Below are positions 41,216-53,409 of a stretch of DNA of 64,000 nucleotides, piece after piece. Position numbers and translations under genes: made by a program. The notes below the pieces were generated by a model that saw only the letters and a program-made list of their open reading frames with translations, ran no database searches and was not told where the DNA came from. Positions within the stretch are counted from its first letter, which is position 1, and each line of letters opens with the position of its first letter. Location: contig CM037476.1 in assembly GCA_021014325.1 (NCBI GenBank), positions 22,046,827-22,110,826 on the forward strand, read 5' to 3'. The stretch is from Plazaster borealis (lineage: Eukaryota > Echinodermata > Asteroidea > Forcipulatida > Labidiasteridae).

Positions 41216-44200
41216 AAGTATATATACCGGTCACCAGGATTTTTCTGTCTGCAACTCAACGGTTTCAACAGACCCTCCACAAGTCGTAGTATATATATCA
41301 CCGGTCACCAGGATTTTCCTGTCTGCAACTCAATGGTTTCAACAGACCCTCCACAAGTCGTAGTATATATATCACCGGTCACCAGGATTTTCCTGTCTGC
41401 AACTCAACGGTTTCAACAGACCCTCCACAAGTCGTAGTATATATATATCACCGGTCACCAGGATTTTCCTGTCTGCAACTCAACGGTTTCAACAGACCCT
41501 CCACAAGTCGTAGTATATATATCACCGGTCACCAGGATTTTCCTGTCTGCAACTCAACAGTTTCAACAGACCCTCCACAAGTCGTAGTATATATATCACC
41601 GGTCACCAGGATTTTCCTGTCTGCAACTCAACGGTTTCAACAGACCCTCCACAAGTCGTAGTATATATATCACCGGTCACCAGGGTTTTCCTGTCTGCAA
41701 CTCAACGGTTTCAACAGACCCTCCACAAGTCGTAGTATATATATCACCGGTCACAAGGATTTTCCTGTCTGCAACTCAACGGTTTCAACAGACCCTCCAC
41801 AAGTCGTAGTATATATATCACCGGTCACCAGGTTTTTCCTGTCTGCAACTCAACGGTTTCAACAGACCCTCCACAAGTCGTAGTATATACATCACCGGTC
41901 ACCAGGATTTCCCTGTCTGCAACTCAACGGTTTCAACAGACCCTCTACAAGTCGTAGTATATATATCACCGGTCACCAGGATTTTCCTGTCTGCAACTCA
42001 ACGGTTTCAACAGACCCTCCACAAGTCGTAGTATCACCGGTCACCAGGATTGTCCTGTCTGCAACTCAACGGTTTCAACAGACCCTCCACAAGTCGTATA
42101 GTATATATATCACCGGTCACCAGGATTTTCCTGTCTGCAACTCAACGGTTTCAACAGACCCTCCACAAGTCGTAGTATATATATCACCGGTCACCAGGAT
42201 TTTCCTGTCTGCAACTCAACGGTTTCAACAGACCCTCCACAAGTCGTAGTATATATATCACCGGTCACCAGGATTTTCCTGTCTGCAACTCAACGGTTTC
42301 AACAGACCCTCCACAAGTCGTAGTATATATATCACCGGTCACCAGGATTTTCCTGTCTGCAACTCAACGGTTTCAACAGACCCTCCACAAGTCGTAGTAT
42401 ATATATCACCGGTCACCAGGATTTTCCTGTCTGCAACTCAACGGTTTCAACAGACCCTCCACAAATCGTAGTATATCACCGGTCACCAGGATTTTCCTGT
42501 CTGCAACTCAACGGTTTCAACAGACCCTCCACAAGTCGTAGTATATATATCACCGGTCACCAGGATTTTTCTGTCTGCAACTCAATGGTTTTAACAGACC
42601 CTCCACAAGTCGTAGTATATATCACCGGTCACCAGGATTTTACTGTCTGCAACTCAACGGTTTCAACAGACCCTCCACAAGTCGTGGTATATATATCACC
42701 GATGACCAGGATCTTTCTGTCTGCAAATCAACGGTTTCAACAGACCCTCCACAAGTCGTAGTATATATATCACCGGTCACCAGGATTTTCCTGTCTGCAA
42801 CTCAACGGTTTCAACAGACCCTCCACAAGTCGTAGTATATATATCACCGGTCACCAGGATTTTCCTGTCTGCAACTCAACGGTTTCAACAGACCCTCCAC
42901 AAGTCGTAGTATATATATCACCGGTCACCAGGATTTTCCTGTCTGCAACTCAACGGTTTCAACAGACCCTCCACAAGTCGTAGTATATATATCACCGGTC
43001 ACCAGGATTTTCCTGTCTGCAACTCAACGGTTTCAACAGACCCTCCACAAGTCGTAGTATATATATCACCGGTCACCAGGATTTTCCTGTCTGCAACTCA
43101 ACGGTTTCAACAGACCCTCCACAAGTCGTAGTATATCACCGGTCACCAGGATTTTCCTGTCTGCAACTCAACGGTTTCAACAGACCCTCCACAAGTCGTA
43201 GTATATATATCACCGGTCACCAGGATTTTCCTGTCTGCAACTTAACGGTTTCAACAGACCCTCCACAAGTCGTAGTATATATATCACCGGTCACCAGGGT
43301 TTTCCTGTCTGCAACTCAACGGTTTCAACAGACCCTCCACAAGTCGTAGTATATATATCACCGGTCACCAGGATTTTCCTGTCTGCAACTCAACGGTTTC
43401 AACAGACCCTCCACAAGTCGTAGTATATATATCACCGGTCACCAGGATCTTTATGTCTGCAAATCAACGGTTTCAACAGACCCTCCACAAGTCGTAGTAT
43501 ATATATCACCGGTCACCAGGATTTTCCTGTCTGCAACTCAACGGTTTCAACAGACCCTCCACAAGTCGTAGTATATATATCACCGGTCACCAGGATTTTC
43601 CTGTCTGCAACTCAACGGTTTCAACAGACCCTCCACAAGTCGTAGTTTATATATCACCGGTCACCAGGATTTTCCTGTCTGCAACTCAACGGTTTCAACA
43701 GACCCTCCACAAGTCGTAGTATATATATCACCGGTCACCAGGATTTTCCTGTCTGCAACTCGACGGTTTCAACAGACCCTCTACAAGTCGTAGTATATCA
43801 CCGGTCACCAGGATTTTCCTGTCTGCAACTCGACGGTTTCAACAGACCCTCCACAAGTCGTAGTATATCACCGGTCACCAGGATTTTCCTGTCTGCAACT
43901 CAACGGTTTCAACAGACCCTCCACAAGTCGTAGTATATATATCACCGGTCACCAGGATTTTCCTGTCTGCAACTCAACGGTTTCAACAGACCCTCCACAA
44001 GTCGTATAGTATATATATCACCGGTCACCAGGATTTTCCTGTCTGCAACTCAACGGTTTCAACAGACCCTCCACAAGTCGTAGTATATATATCACCTGTC
44101 ACCAGGATTTTCCTGTCTGCAACTCAACGGTTTCAACATACCCTCCACAAGTCATAGTATATATCTCACCGGTCACCAGGATTTTTCTGTCTGCAACTCA

Positions 44201-47200
44201 ACGGTTTCAACAGACCCTCCACAAGTCGTAGTATATATATCACCGGTCACCAGGATTTTACTGTCTGCAACTCAACGGTTTCAACAGACCCTCCACAAGT
44301 CATAGTATATATATCACCGATGACCAGGATCTTTCTGTCTGCAAATCAACGGTTTCAACAGACCCTCCACAAGTCGTAGTATATATCACCGGTCACCAGG
44401 ATTTTACTGTCTGCAACTCAACGGTTTCAACAGACCCTCCACAAGTCGTAGTATATATATCACCGATGACCAGGATCTTTCTGTCTGCAAATCAACGGTT
44501 TCAACAGACCCTCCACAAGTCGTAGTATATATATCACCGGTCACCAGGATTTTCCTGTCTGCAACTCAACGGTTTCAACAGACCCTCCACAAGTCGTATA
44601 GTATATATATCACCGGTCACCAGGATTTTCCTGTCTGCAACTCAACGGTTTCAACAGACCCTCCACAAGTCGTAGTATATATATCACCGGTCACCAGGAT
44701 TTTTCTGTCTGCAACTCAACGGTTTCAACAGACCCTCCACAAGTCGTAGTATATATATCACCGGTCACCAGGATTTTTCTGTCTGCAACTCAACGGTTTC
44801 AACAGACCCTCCACAAGTCGTAGTATATATATCACCGGTCACCAGGATTTTCTGTCTGCAACTCAACGGTTTCAACAGACCCTCCACAAGTCGTAGTATA
44901 TATATCACCGGTCACCAGGATTTTACTGTCTGCAACTCAACGGTTTCAACAGACCCTCCACAAGTCGTAGTATATATATCACCGATGACCAGGATCTTTC
45001 TGTCTGCAAATCAACGGTTTCAACAGACCCTCCACAAGTCGTAGTATATATATCACCGGTCACCAGGATTTTCCTGTCTGCAACTCAACGGTTTCAACAG
45101 ACCCTCCACAAGTCGTATAGTATATATATCACCGGTCACCAGGATTTTCCTGTCTGCAACTCAACGGTTTCAACATACCCTCCACAAGTCGTAGTATATA
45201 TATCACCGGTCACCAGGATTTTTCTGTCTGCAACTCAACGGTTTCAACAGACCCTCCACAAGTCGTAGTATATATATCACCGGTCACCAGGATTTTACTG
45301 TCTGCAACTCAACGGTTTCAACAGACCCTCCACAAGTCGTAGTATATATATCACCGGTCACCAGGATTTTCCTGTCTGCAAATCAACGGTTTCAACAGAC
45401 CCTCCACAAGTCGTAGTATATATATCACCGGTCACCAGGATCTTTCTGTCTGCAAATCAACGGTTTCAACAGACCCTCCACAAGTCGTAGTATATATATC
45501 ACCGGTCACCAGGATTTTCCTGTCTGCAACTCAACGGTTTTAACAGACCCTCCACAAGTCGTAGTATATATATCATCACCGGTCACCAGGATTTTCCTGT
45601 CTGCAACTCAACGGTTTCAACAGACCCTCCACAAGTCGTAGTATATATATCACCGGTCACCAGGATTTTCCTGTCTGCAACTCAACGGTTTCAACAGACC
45701 CTCCACAAGTCGTAGTATATATATCACCGGTCACCAGAATTTTCCTGTCTGCAACTCAACGGTTTCAACAGACCCTCCACAAGTCGTAGTATATATATCA
45801 CCGGTCACCAGGATTTTCCTGTCTGCAAATCAACGGTTTCAACAGACCCTCCACAAGTCGTAGTATATATATCACCGGTCACCAGGATTTTCCTGTCTGC
45901 AACTCAACGGTTTCAACAGACCCTCCACAAGTCGTAGTATATATATCACCGGTCACCAGGATTTTCCTGTTTGCAACTCAACGGTTTCAACAGACCCTCC
46001 ACAAGTCGTAGTATATATATCACCGGTCACCAGGATCTTTCTGTCTGCAAATCAACGGTTTCAACAGACCCTCCACAAGTCGTAGTATATATATCACCGG
46101 TCACCAGAATTTTCCTGTCTGCAACTCAACGGTTTCAACAGACCCTCCACAAGTCGTAGTATATATATCACCGGTCACCAGGATTTTCCTGTCTGCAACT
46201 CAACGGTTTCAACAGACCCTCCACAAGTCGTAGTATATATATCACCGGTCACCAGGATGTTCCTGTCTGCAACTCAACGGTTTCAACAGACCCTCAACAA
46301 GTCGTAGTATATATATCACTGGTCACCAGGATGTTCCTGTCTGCAACTCAACGGTTTCAACAGACCCTCCACAAGTCGTAGTATATATATCACCGGTCAC
46401 CAGGATTTTCCTGTCTGCAACTCAACGGTTTCAACAGACCCTCCACAAGTCGTAGTATATCACCGGTCACCAGGATTTTCCTGTCTGAAACTTAACGGTT
46501 TCAACAGACCCTCCACAAGTCGTAGTATATATATCACCGGTCACCAGGATTTTCTGTCTGCAACTCAACGGTTTCAACAGACCCTCCACAAGTCGTAGTA
46601 TATATATCACCGGTCACCAGGATTTTCCTGTCTGCAGCTCAACGGTTTCAACAGACCCTCCACAAGTCGTAGTATATATCACCGGTCACCAGGATTTTCC
46701 TGTCTGCAGCTCAACGGTTTCAACAGACCCTCCACAAGTCGTAGTATATATATCACCGGTCACCAGGATTTTCCTGTCTGCAACTCAACGGTTTCAACAG
46801 ACCCTCCACAAGTCGTAGTATATATATCACCGGTCGCCAGGATGTTCCTGTCTGCAACTCAACGGTTTCAACAGACCCTCAACAAGTCGTAGTATATATA
46901 TCACTGGTCACCAGGATGTTCCTGTCTGCAACTCAACGGTTTCAACAGACCCTCCACAAGTCGTAGTATATATATCACCGGTCACCAGGATTTTCCTGTC
47001 TGCAACTCAACGGTTTCAACAGACCCTCCACAAGTCGTAGTATATCACCGGTCACCAGGATTTTCCTGTCTGAAACTTAACGGTTTCAACAGACCCTCCA
47101 CAAGTCGTAGTATATATATCACCGGTCACCAGGATTTTCTGTCTGCAACTCAACGGTTTCAACAGACCCTCCACAAGTCGTAGTATATATATCACCGGTC

Positions 47201-47407
47201 ACCAGGATTTTCCTGTCTGCAGCTCAACGGTTTCAACAGACCCTCCACAAGTCGTAGTATATATCACCGGTCACCAGGATTTTCCTGTCTGCAACTCAAC
47301 GGTTTCAACAGACCCTCCACAAGTCGTAGTATATATATCACCGGTCACCAGGATTTTCCTGTCAGCAACTCAACGGTTTCAACAGACCCTCCACAAGTCG
47401 TAGTATA
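41216..47407. repeat. 74-bp satellite array, about 84 copies
   Basis: The unit is CACCGGTCACCAGGATTTTC, CTGTCTGCAACTCAACGG, TTTCAACAGACCCTCCACAA and GTCGTAGTATATATAT. Copies differ by single bases, by TA-run length and by recurrent variants (CACCGATGACC, ATCTTTCTG with CAAATC, CTGAAACTTAACGG). The 74-bp period is not a multiple of three, so the open frames found here are incidental. Because all copies are near-identical, there are no unique spacers. Confidence 0.97.
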
Positions 47408-48540
47408 AGAAACTTATTTTTTCTGTTGTTGTATCCCTTCGGGGTGATCCCATTGATTTGCTTGTATCTAGTTTTTAATTGTTACAACCATATCCATTTT
47501 ATCTTTTCCCACTCCCTACCTGTTCTGTTCAGAACACTTTCTAACATTTTTTCCTTCCTCTACAGATTATTAATAAATCATTATTTTTTCACCTTACAGG
47601 TTTGTAAATACTACTTAATAATTTTCTCTGCAGGTTTTTTAACCCATTCGTTTTACAGGATTGTGTTTCAAACCCCCGTTTTTTCACAGGTTTGTGTTAA
47701 CGTTTTTCCTTTTCAGGTCTGTACATAACTTATTTTGGCAGGTTTTATAACCCTTTCTTTTACAGGATTGCGTTTACCCCCATTTTTTACAGGTTTGTGT
47801 GAACCTTTTTATTCCCTTCAGGTTTGTACATAACTTGATTTTGCAGGTTTTATAACCCGTTCTTGTACAGGATTGTGTTAACCCCCACTTTTTGCATAGG
47901 TTTGTGTTAACCCATTTTTCCCTTTCAGGTTTGTACATAACTTATTTTTGCAGTTAGTGTTACCCGTTCTATTACAGGATTGTGTTAACTTTTTCATTTA
48001 CAGGTTTGTAAATAATTTACTATTTTTACAGGTTCTAATTTTTAACTACGTTCTTTTTACAGGATTGTGTTAACCCCCATTTTTTTCACAGGTTTGTGTT
48101 AACACATTTTTTTTCTTTTCAGGTTTGTACATAACTTATTATTTTTGCAGGTTGTATAACCCGTCCTTTTACAGAGTCGTGTTAACCCCATTTTTTCGCA
48201 GGTTTGTTTTAACTTTTTCCTTCACAGGTTTTGTAAATAATTTACTTTTTGTGCAGGTTCTAAACTTTTAACTACGTTCTCTTTACAGGATTGTGTTAAC
48301 CCCCACTTTTTTCACAGGTTTGTGTTAACCCATTTTTTCTTTTCAGGTTTGTACATAACTTAATTTTGCAGGTTATATAACCCGTTCTTCTACAGGATTG
48401 TGTTAACCCCATCTTTTCCCAGGTTTGTGTTAACTTTTTCCTTGCAGGTTTGTAAATTAATTATCATTTTTGCCAGGATCTATAACCCATTCTCTCCACA
48501 GGAATGATTTAACATATTTTCCCTTTACTGTATTCCCCAT
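47408..48540 (+). repeat. Array of pyrimidine-tract plus CAG|G motifs
   Basis: Over thirty motifs of the form T-rich tract then ACAGG or TCAGG, most continued as TTTGT or ATTGT, at about 25-35-bp spacing, with a higher-order period of about 105-110 bp. Each looks like a 3' splice site. The array runs right up to the start of the Penelope-like element. There is no coding signal on either strand. Confidence 0.8.
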
Positions 48541-48548
48541 TATCCATC

Positions 48549-49476
48549 ATGGCACTTGCTCCTGACACCAAGTGCATTTTCCGTAAGCTTCGTAAGCTTA
48601 AAGAAAAGCACACCCGTTACTTGTCACATCTTGATAACTATCGTTTTTATCGCTTGTCCCGTATCATTCCCAAGGGGCTACAGATCAAGTGTACCCCTTC
48701 CTTTGGGGACCTTGACCCATCCTTTTTGAAGAAATGGAACAAGACACTCACTAACACGTCTTTCCGTTTGATCAAGTTGCTGGAAAATCAATGCCAACAA
48801 TTCATTGATAACCAGTTACTTGAGATAACAGACACTGAGTCTCAACTCTATTGAAGAGTATGAACAGTTACAAGATACCATACTATCTAACGTCAAGCAC
48901 CTAAGGTCCACCCTAATGGACAAACAGAACAAGAAACGTATGAATGTCCAAGCTAACCATAAGAAACACATTCATAGACGTTTCCACAGTAGGAGAACCA
49001 CCATTGCTCCTCCTACTGTTAGGTCGCCAGAGACTAATACTGTAGTTAATCTCTCTGACATGGTCCTTATACTGACCCACAGGTTAAACTCCTCTCAAGG
49101 GGTCTTAAGTTTTGCCCCACACCCAGAGAACCTAACCAACTTATTTTCCAACAGGACATGGCCCAATTCAATCGTAGGTTACGCCTACGTGAATACTTTC
49201 ATGTAGAGCCCTCCATGGATGAAGAGTCATCTGTGGAGACCCAACCAATTACCCGCAACCGCTTCAAGGAAAAGAGTACTTGGGTACCCCCTAAGAACCG
49301 AGATGTGTCTCTAGAGACATACATCAATTCGGTTAACTCCGAGGTTCTTAAGGTCCCTAATACCCCTACTTCCAATAACCTCCCCCAAGATGAGCGACAC
49401 GCCCTTACACAACTCCGCCAATCACCAGACATAGTGATTAAACGGGTTGACAAGGGGTCCGCAGTTGTAGTCATGA
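48549..49476 (+). pseudogene. Penelope-like element, N-terminal part
   Basis: The ATG at 48549 starts a basic, coiled-coil-like segment (KLRKLKEKHTRYLSHLDNYR), broken by a stop at 48852. The text continues in other frames: KKHIHRRFHSRRTTIAPPT, VVNLSD, then FNRRLRLREYFHVEP and DIVIKRVDKGSAVVV. These are the conserved region before the RT in Penelope-like retroelements. At least two frame changes are present. The last codons run directly into the hAT-like insertion at 49477. Confidence 0.75.
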
Positions 49477-50453
49477 CAGTGTTGTAGTCGAGTTACCTGT
49501 GTCGAGTCCGAGTCCGAGTCTCAAGTCACTTGGGTCGAGTCCGAGGGGGAGTCCCGAGTCACTTGGTCCGAGGGGGAGTCCGAGTCACGAGTCACTTGGT
49601 CCGAGTCCGAGTCCGAGTCACGAGTCACTTGTTTAAATATTGGTTGCAAACCACATGTCGTAAAATAAGATTTGGAAATGAAAAAAATACAACACATTTA
49701 ATTTGAACAAAGTTCTGTTAAAGTTTTTGTATAAATTGGTATAACCATGGAGGTAGAACTACCTCCATGGTATAACCAAAAGAAACAATACGGGGCGGAA
49801 CGGCAGATGCCATGATTTAAAAAATGTTGTACTACTTTTTACTAGTGACGTGACCAAACTTGACGTCTTGTGTGTGTCTGTGACGTGTGTCGACCATGTA
49901 TAAAAACTGGTGCAAACAACACACAGCCATCACAGTGCAATATGCAGGCTGTGTTTTACAGATACCAGACATGCCATTTCCCTGGTAATATGCATCAAGC
50001 ACAAGCAGTGGCTATGGTGTTAACGTTGACAGAATACCAGCATTAATATTGGTGTCGTGCATCCCAGTGTTATTATGCGTATTGAACATACGAATCGAAC
50101 ATACATGCGCTGTACGTACATGGCCATCTACACAATAATCACGAACACTATAACTTGCAACACCATACGACAGTGTACTTATTTCTTGTGCTAGACGTTA
50201 ATATTCCTCCATGTGCACTCCGGGAATGACAATCGGATCATCGGAATTGTTTTTAATATTTAAAAAAGGTATTGTTTGTGAAAATACGTGACTCAAGTCA
50301 CGAGTCCTCGGGGACAAGTCCGAGTCATGATAGTCGAGTCCGAGTCCGAGTCCGAGTCTTTTGCAGACGTGACTCGAGTCAAGTCCGAGTCACCGAAATT
50401 GTGACTCGAGACGGACTCGAGTCCGAGTCCTGGACTCGAGTCATACAACACTG
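49477..50453. mobile_element. hAT-like non-autonomous element with GAGTCC subterminal repeats
   Basis: The ends are inverted (CAGTGTTGTA and TACAACACTG). The 8-bp direct repeat AGTCATGA flanks the 977-bp element (49469-49476 and 50454-50461). An 8-bp duplication with CAGTG ends is the hAT signature. Both ends are packed with CGAGTCCGAGTC-type repeats, possible transposase-binding sites. A 12-bp-arm hairpin (CCATGGAGGTAG) lies near 49747-49772. No transposase is encoded. Confidence 0.9.
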
Positions 50454-51439
50454 AGTCATGAACACACATGACTATATTGCTGAGGGCCTCAGACAGCTCA
50501 GCAACACTGATCATTACATTGAATGTGCCACTGATCCCACTCAATCTTTCTCCCAAGATATCAGCGACACCCTGGTTAGAATTTATAATGCCAATGGTAT
50601 CGAGAAAGATACACTTAACTATCTCCTCCTACATGACCCCCGTACAGCAAGGTTCTACCTTCTACCCAAGATACACAAGCCCAATAACCCCGGTAGACCA
50701 ATTGTATCTGGGAATGGTAGCCCCACAGAGCGCATTTCTGAGTTTGTTGATAGCTTTCTCAAACCCTTAGTCTGCCGTATTCCTTCCTTCATCAAGGATA
50801 CCAAAGACTTTCTCCACAAACTAGATGAGGTCAAGCATACCTGACTCTGCCATTCTGGCTACTTTTGATGTTTCATCATTGTATACTAACATACCCCATC
50901 ATGAAGGCATGAGTGCATGTGTCATTTTCTGACAGGCATTTTCTACAGGTACAGGGTACTGCCATGGGTACCAAAATGGCACCCTCATATGCTAACTTAT
51001 TCATGTCTCAGTTGGAGGACAGACTCCTGTCCTCTGCCCCCAACCGCCCACTAGTTTGGTGGAGATTTATTGATGATATTTTCTCCATCTGGTGTGGTGG
51101 CAAGGACAGCTTGGATGAGTTAATATTGACCATATAAACTCATTTCACCCCACCATAAAGTTCACTACCGAATACTCTCTCACAAGTATGAATTTTCTAG
51201 ATGTTACCATAACCAAATCCCCTAATGGCATTGTCACGGATGTTTACAGTAAACCCACCGACACCCACCAGTACCTTCTCTCCAACAGTTGCCACCCTAG
51301 TCACTGTAAGAAGGCAATTGCTTACAGTCAGGCCTTACGTATCAGACGTATCTGTTCCACAGATACCCTGTACAAGAGGCGCTCATCAGAGCTAAGGAAA
51401 CACCTTGTATCTAGGGGCCACAGCGAACACAGGGTCTAA
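50454..51439 (+). pseudogene. Penelope-like element, reverse transcriptase region
   Basis: Directly after the hAT-like insertion the frame resumes (HDYIAEGLRQLSNTDHY). It reads RFYLLPKIHKPNNPGRPIVS, an RT block typical of Penelope, then [20 protein letters not shown] after a frameshift near 50842. A stretch is missing before [20 protein letters not shown]. The catalytic block is [12 protein letters not shown] (near 51058-51093). The frame after 51188 (MNFLDVTITK, VYSKPTDTHQYLL) closes with TAA at 51437-51439, in the same frame as the part that follows, so that stop is a simple nonsense change. Confidence 0.85.
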
Positions 51440-52162
51440 CTTGCAATCAACAGGGCTCTCAACGTACCTCGTCATACTCTGTTGACTAACACGGGAGCTA
51501 AAAAAGCTCCTACCAATGGAGTCGCCTTGGTCACCACCTTCCACCCCGAACTACCTAAACTTTCCTCAATCCTCAATAATAACATGACCATCCTTCACTC
51601 CTCCAACAGGTTACACTCAGCAATCCCTGAGGTCCCCATGGTTGCATTCCGCCGTCCTAAGAACCTGGGTGACATCCTAGTCAGGGCCAAACTTCCCCCA
51701 GGTACAGTCCGAACAGAACCCTCAACAGAAATACTGGGCTGTCACAAATGTACCCGTTCCAAATGTAGAACGTGTCTGTACATCAAGCCCTCACTTAAGG
51801 TAAAGAGTTATACATGTATCACTGGCTCTTCATACAACATCAAGACCGACTCCCAATGTAGCACACCTAATGTAGTCTATGTCATATCATGTAAGAGATG
51901 TGGGCTACAATATGTGGGAGAGACTAAGACCAAACTCAGTCTTCGCTTTGCGAATCATGTCTCTTCCATAAAGACCAAGAAACCGTACCCAGTCTCTATC
52001 CACTTCAACAGCCCCAATCATAGTGTCAAGGATGTTGAACTTCTGGTGATTGAATCTTGCAATGGTGATGACACACACCGCAAGCATAGAGAATCACACT
52101 GGATTCACCAACTCAAGACAGTCCAACCCTTTGGACTAAACATAAACACTGGTGTTAAATAA
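51440..52162 (+). pseudogene. Penelope-like element, GIY-YIG endonuclease domain
   Basis: This continues the frame after the TAA at 51437. CHKCTRSKCRTC (near 51741-51776) is a four-cysteine cluster typical of the linker before the endonuclease. NVVYVISCKRCGLQYVGETK is the GIY-YIG core (VVY...YVG), followed by LRFANHVSSI and the HWIHQLKTVQPFGLN end block. This endonuclease would nick DNA for target-primed reverse transcription. The domain itself is uninterrupted to the TAA at 52160-52162. An AATAAA-like string follows at about 52225-52240. Confidence 0.88.
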
Positions 52163-52678
52163 CTTCCCATTACCCTCCACTTCACTCCTGCCTGATAATT
52201 CATGTGTTGTATATATTTTGTAAATAAAGTGTAAATAAACACATTTTTTTCTGTCAATAAGTTGTTTTTTATAAATTTCTTACTATAAATATCTCATGTA
52301 GTAACCTTTTTTTCCACAGGTCCCTCACACCTGTTTTTAATATCATCCTACCTTTGATCTTGCTATTCTTTAATTGACCTTTGTTATTAGTTGCATCATG
52401 ATGCAACTTGCTCTCCAATCCTACCCTTTCATGTTTCCCTGCATTGTTATCGAACAATGCATTTACCTTTTTTATGGTCCAGTAATCCATCCTTTCATAC
52501 TATACATCCTTTGTCCTCACCACTTTACTCCTATTGGTTCATAGCCACCAATTGTTTCTGAAATAGAAACTTTGATTGGCTATAATTTTCCCGCTTCTTT
52601 CTGGATCCTTCCCTTAATCCCTTTCCCCTCTCTTTTTCTATAAATGGATATGTATTTGTTTGTACTTGTTTTATGCCT

Positions 52679-52716
52679 CTGAAGAAGGTCCGGTCTGGAT
52701 CGAAAGCTAAGGCCAT
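52679..52716 (+). ncRNA. Possible hammerhead-ribozyme-like motif in the Penelope tail
   Basis: CTGAAGA (52679-52685) fits the CUGANGA core. A short stem follows (GGTCC with GGATC, one GU pair, 52687-52701) and then GAAA at 52702-52705. Penelope-like elements are reported to carry hammerhead motifs. One unpaired A beside the stem and unclear stems I and III keep this tentative. Confidence 0.35.
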
Positions 52717-52749
52717 CTACCCTACTCATTATATATATATATATATATA

Positions 52750-53085
52750 GTCAATATATATAGTCAATTTTTCTTTGTTCAACCCAAAATCATTTAATAT
52801 TTACCCAGTTAGTTTCCCTTGTGGTCCATTACTTGAATTATATGATATATATAAAAAAAGTCGCATCCCCTTAAGGTGATCCCCGGCTGCCGCTTCCCAG
52901 GTTGTATCGTATGGGTGTGATCCCTGGCTACACGGCAGTTTGCGGTTGAATGGCTTTCTGACTGGCACCCCCCGAACAAAGATATTGACAAAATAGGGAG
53001 ACCGCCAACATAGGGCTAGATAGCTCAGTTGGTAGAGCGCCGGCACGTTAAACCGGAGGTCGTTGGTTCAAATCCCACTCTAGTC
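52750..53085 (+). repeat. First copy of a 330-bp repeat ending in a tRNA-like head
   Basis: It runs from CAATTTTTCTTTGTTCAACC through GTCGCATCCCCTTAAGGTGA to the tRNA-like block. It is repeated at 53410-53733 with few changes. It includes TA microsatellite tracts. Confidence 0.85.
53014..53085 (+). repeat. tRNA-derived SINE head, copy 1
   Basis: A 72-base cloverleaf-like sequence. The acceptor arms are GGCTAGA and TCTAGTC (one GU pair), the D arm is GCTC/GAGC and the anticodon arm is CCGGC/ACCGG with a mismatch and GTT in the loop. The T arm is TTGGTTCAAATCCC with a mismatch. The A and B boxes are present. A C at position 33 and mismatched stems argue against a working tRNA gene. Confidence 0.7.
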
Positions 53086-53128
53086 AATTTTTCTTTGTTC
53101 AACCCAAAATCATATATATATAATGATA

Positions 53129-53310
53129 ATATAATGAGTAGGGTAGATGGCCTTAGCTTTCGATCCAGACCGGACCTTCTTCAGAGGCATAAAACAAGTA
53201 CAAACAAATACATATCCATTTATAGAAAAAGAGAGAGGAAAGGGATTAAGGGAAGGTTCCAGAAAGAAGCGGGAAAAATATAGCTAATCAAAGTTTCTAT
53301 TTCAGAAACA
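53129..53310 (-). mobile_element. Inverted copy of the Penelope 3' tail
   Basis: The sequence GCTTTCGATCCAGACCGGAC, then TTCTTCAGAGGCATAAAACA is the reverse complement of 52556-52727, including the hammerhead-like core. It lies between two SINE heads. Confidence 0.85.
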
Positions 53311-53337
53311 TATATATATATATATATATATATATAG

Positions 53338-53409
53338 GGCTAGATAGCTCAGTTGGTAGAGCGCCGGCACGTTAAACCGGAGGTCGTTGGTTCAAATCCC
53401 ACTCTAGTC
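53338..53409 (+). repeat. tRNA-derived SINE head, copy 2
   Basis: Identical in the cloverleaf region to the block at 53014-53085. It is preceded by a (TA)n run and followed by CAATTTTTCTTTGTTCAACC. Confidence 0.75.

Noticed and set aside
41135..41437. Open reading frames across the satellite (also 45971-46159)
   Set aside because: They are read through a 74-bp repeat that changes frame each unit. There is no start context and no protein motif.
41216..47407. CRISPR-like regular repeat array
   Set aside because: The monomers are continuous with no unique spacers, the period is 74 bp including all sequence, and the setting is eukaryotic. It is a satellite.
53014..53085. Functional tRNA gene (GTT anticodon)
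   Set aside because: Mismatches in the anticodon and T stems and a C before the anticodon, plus three copies inside repeats, favour SINE heads.
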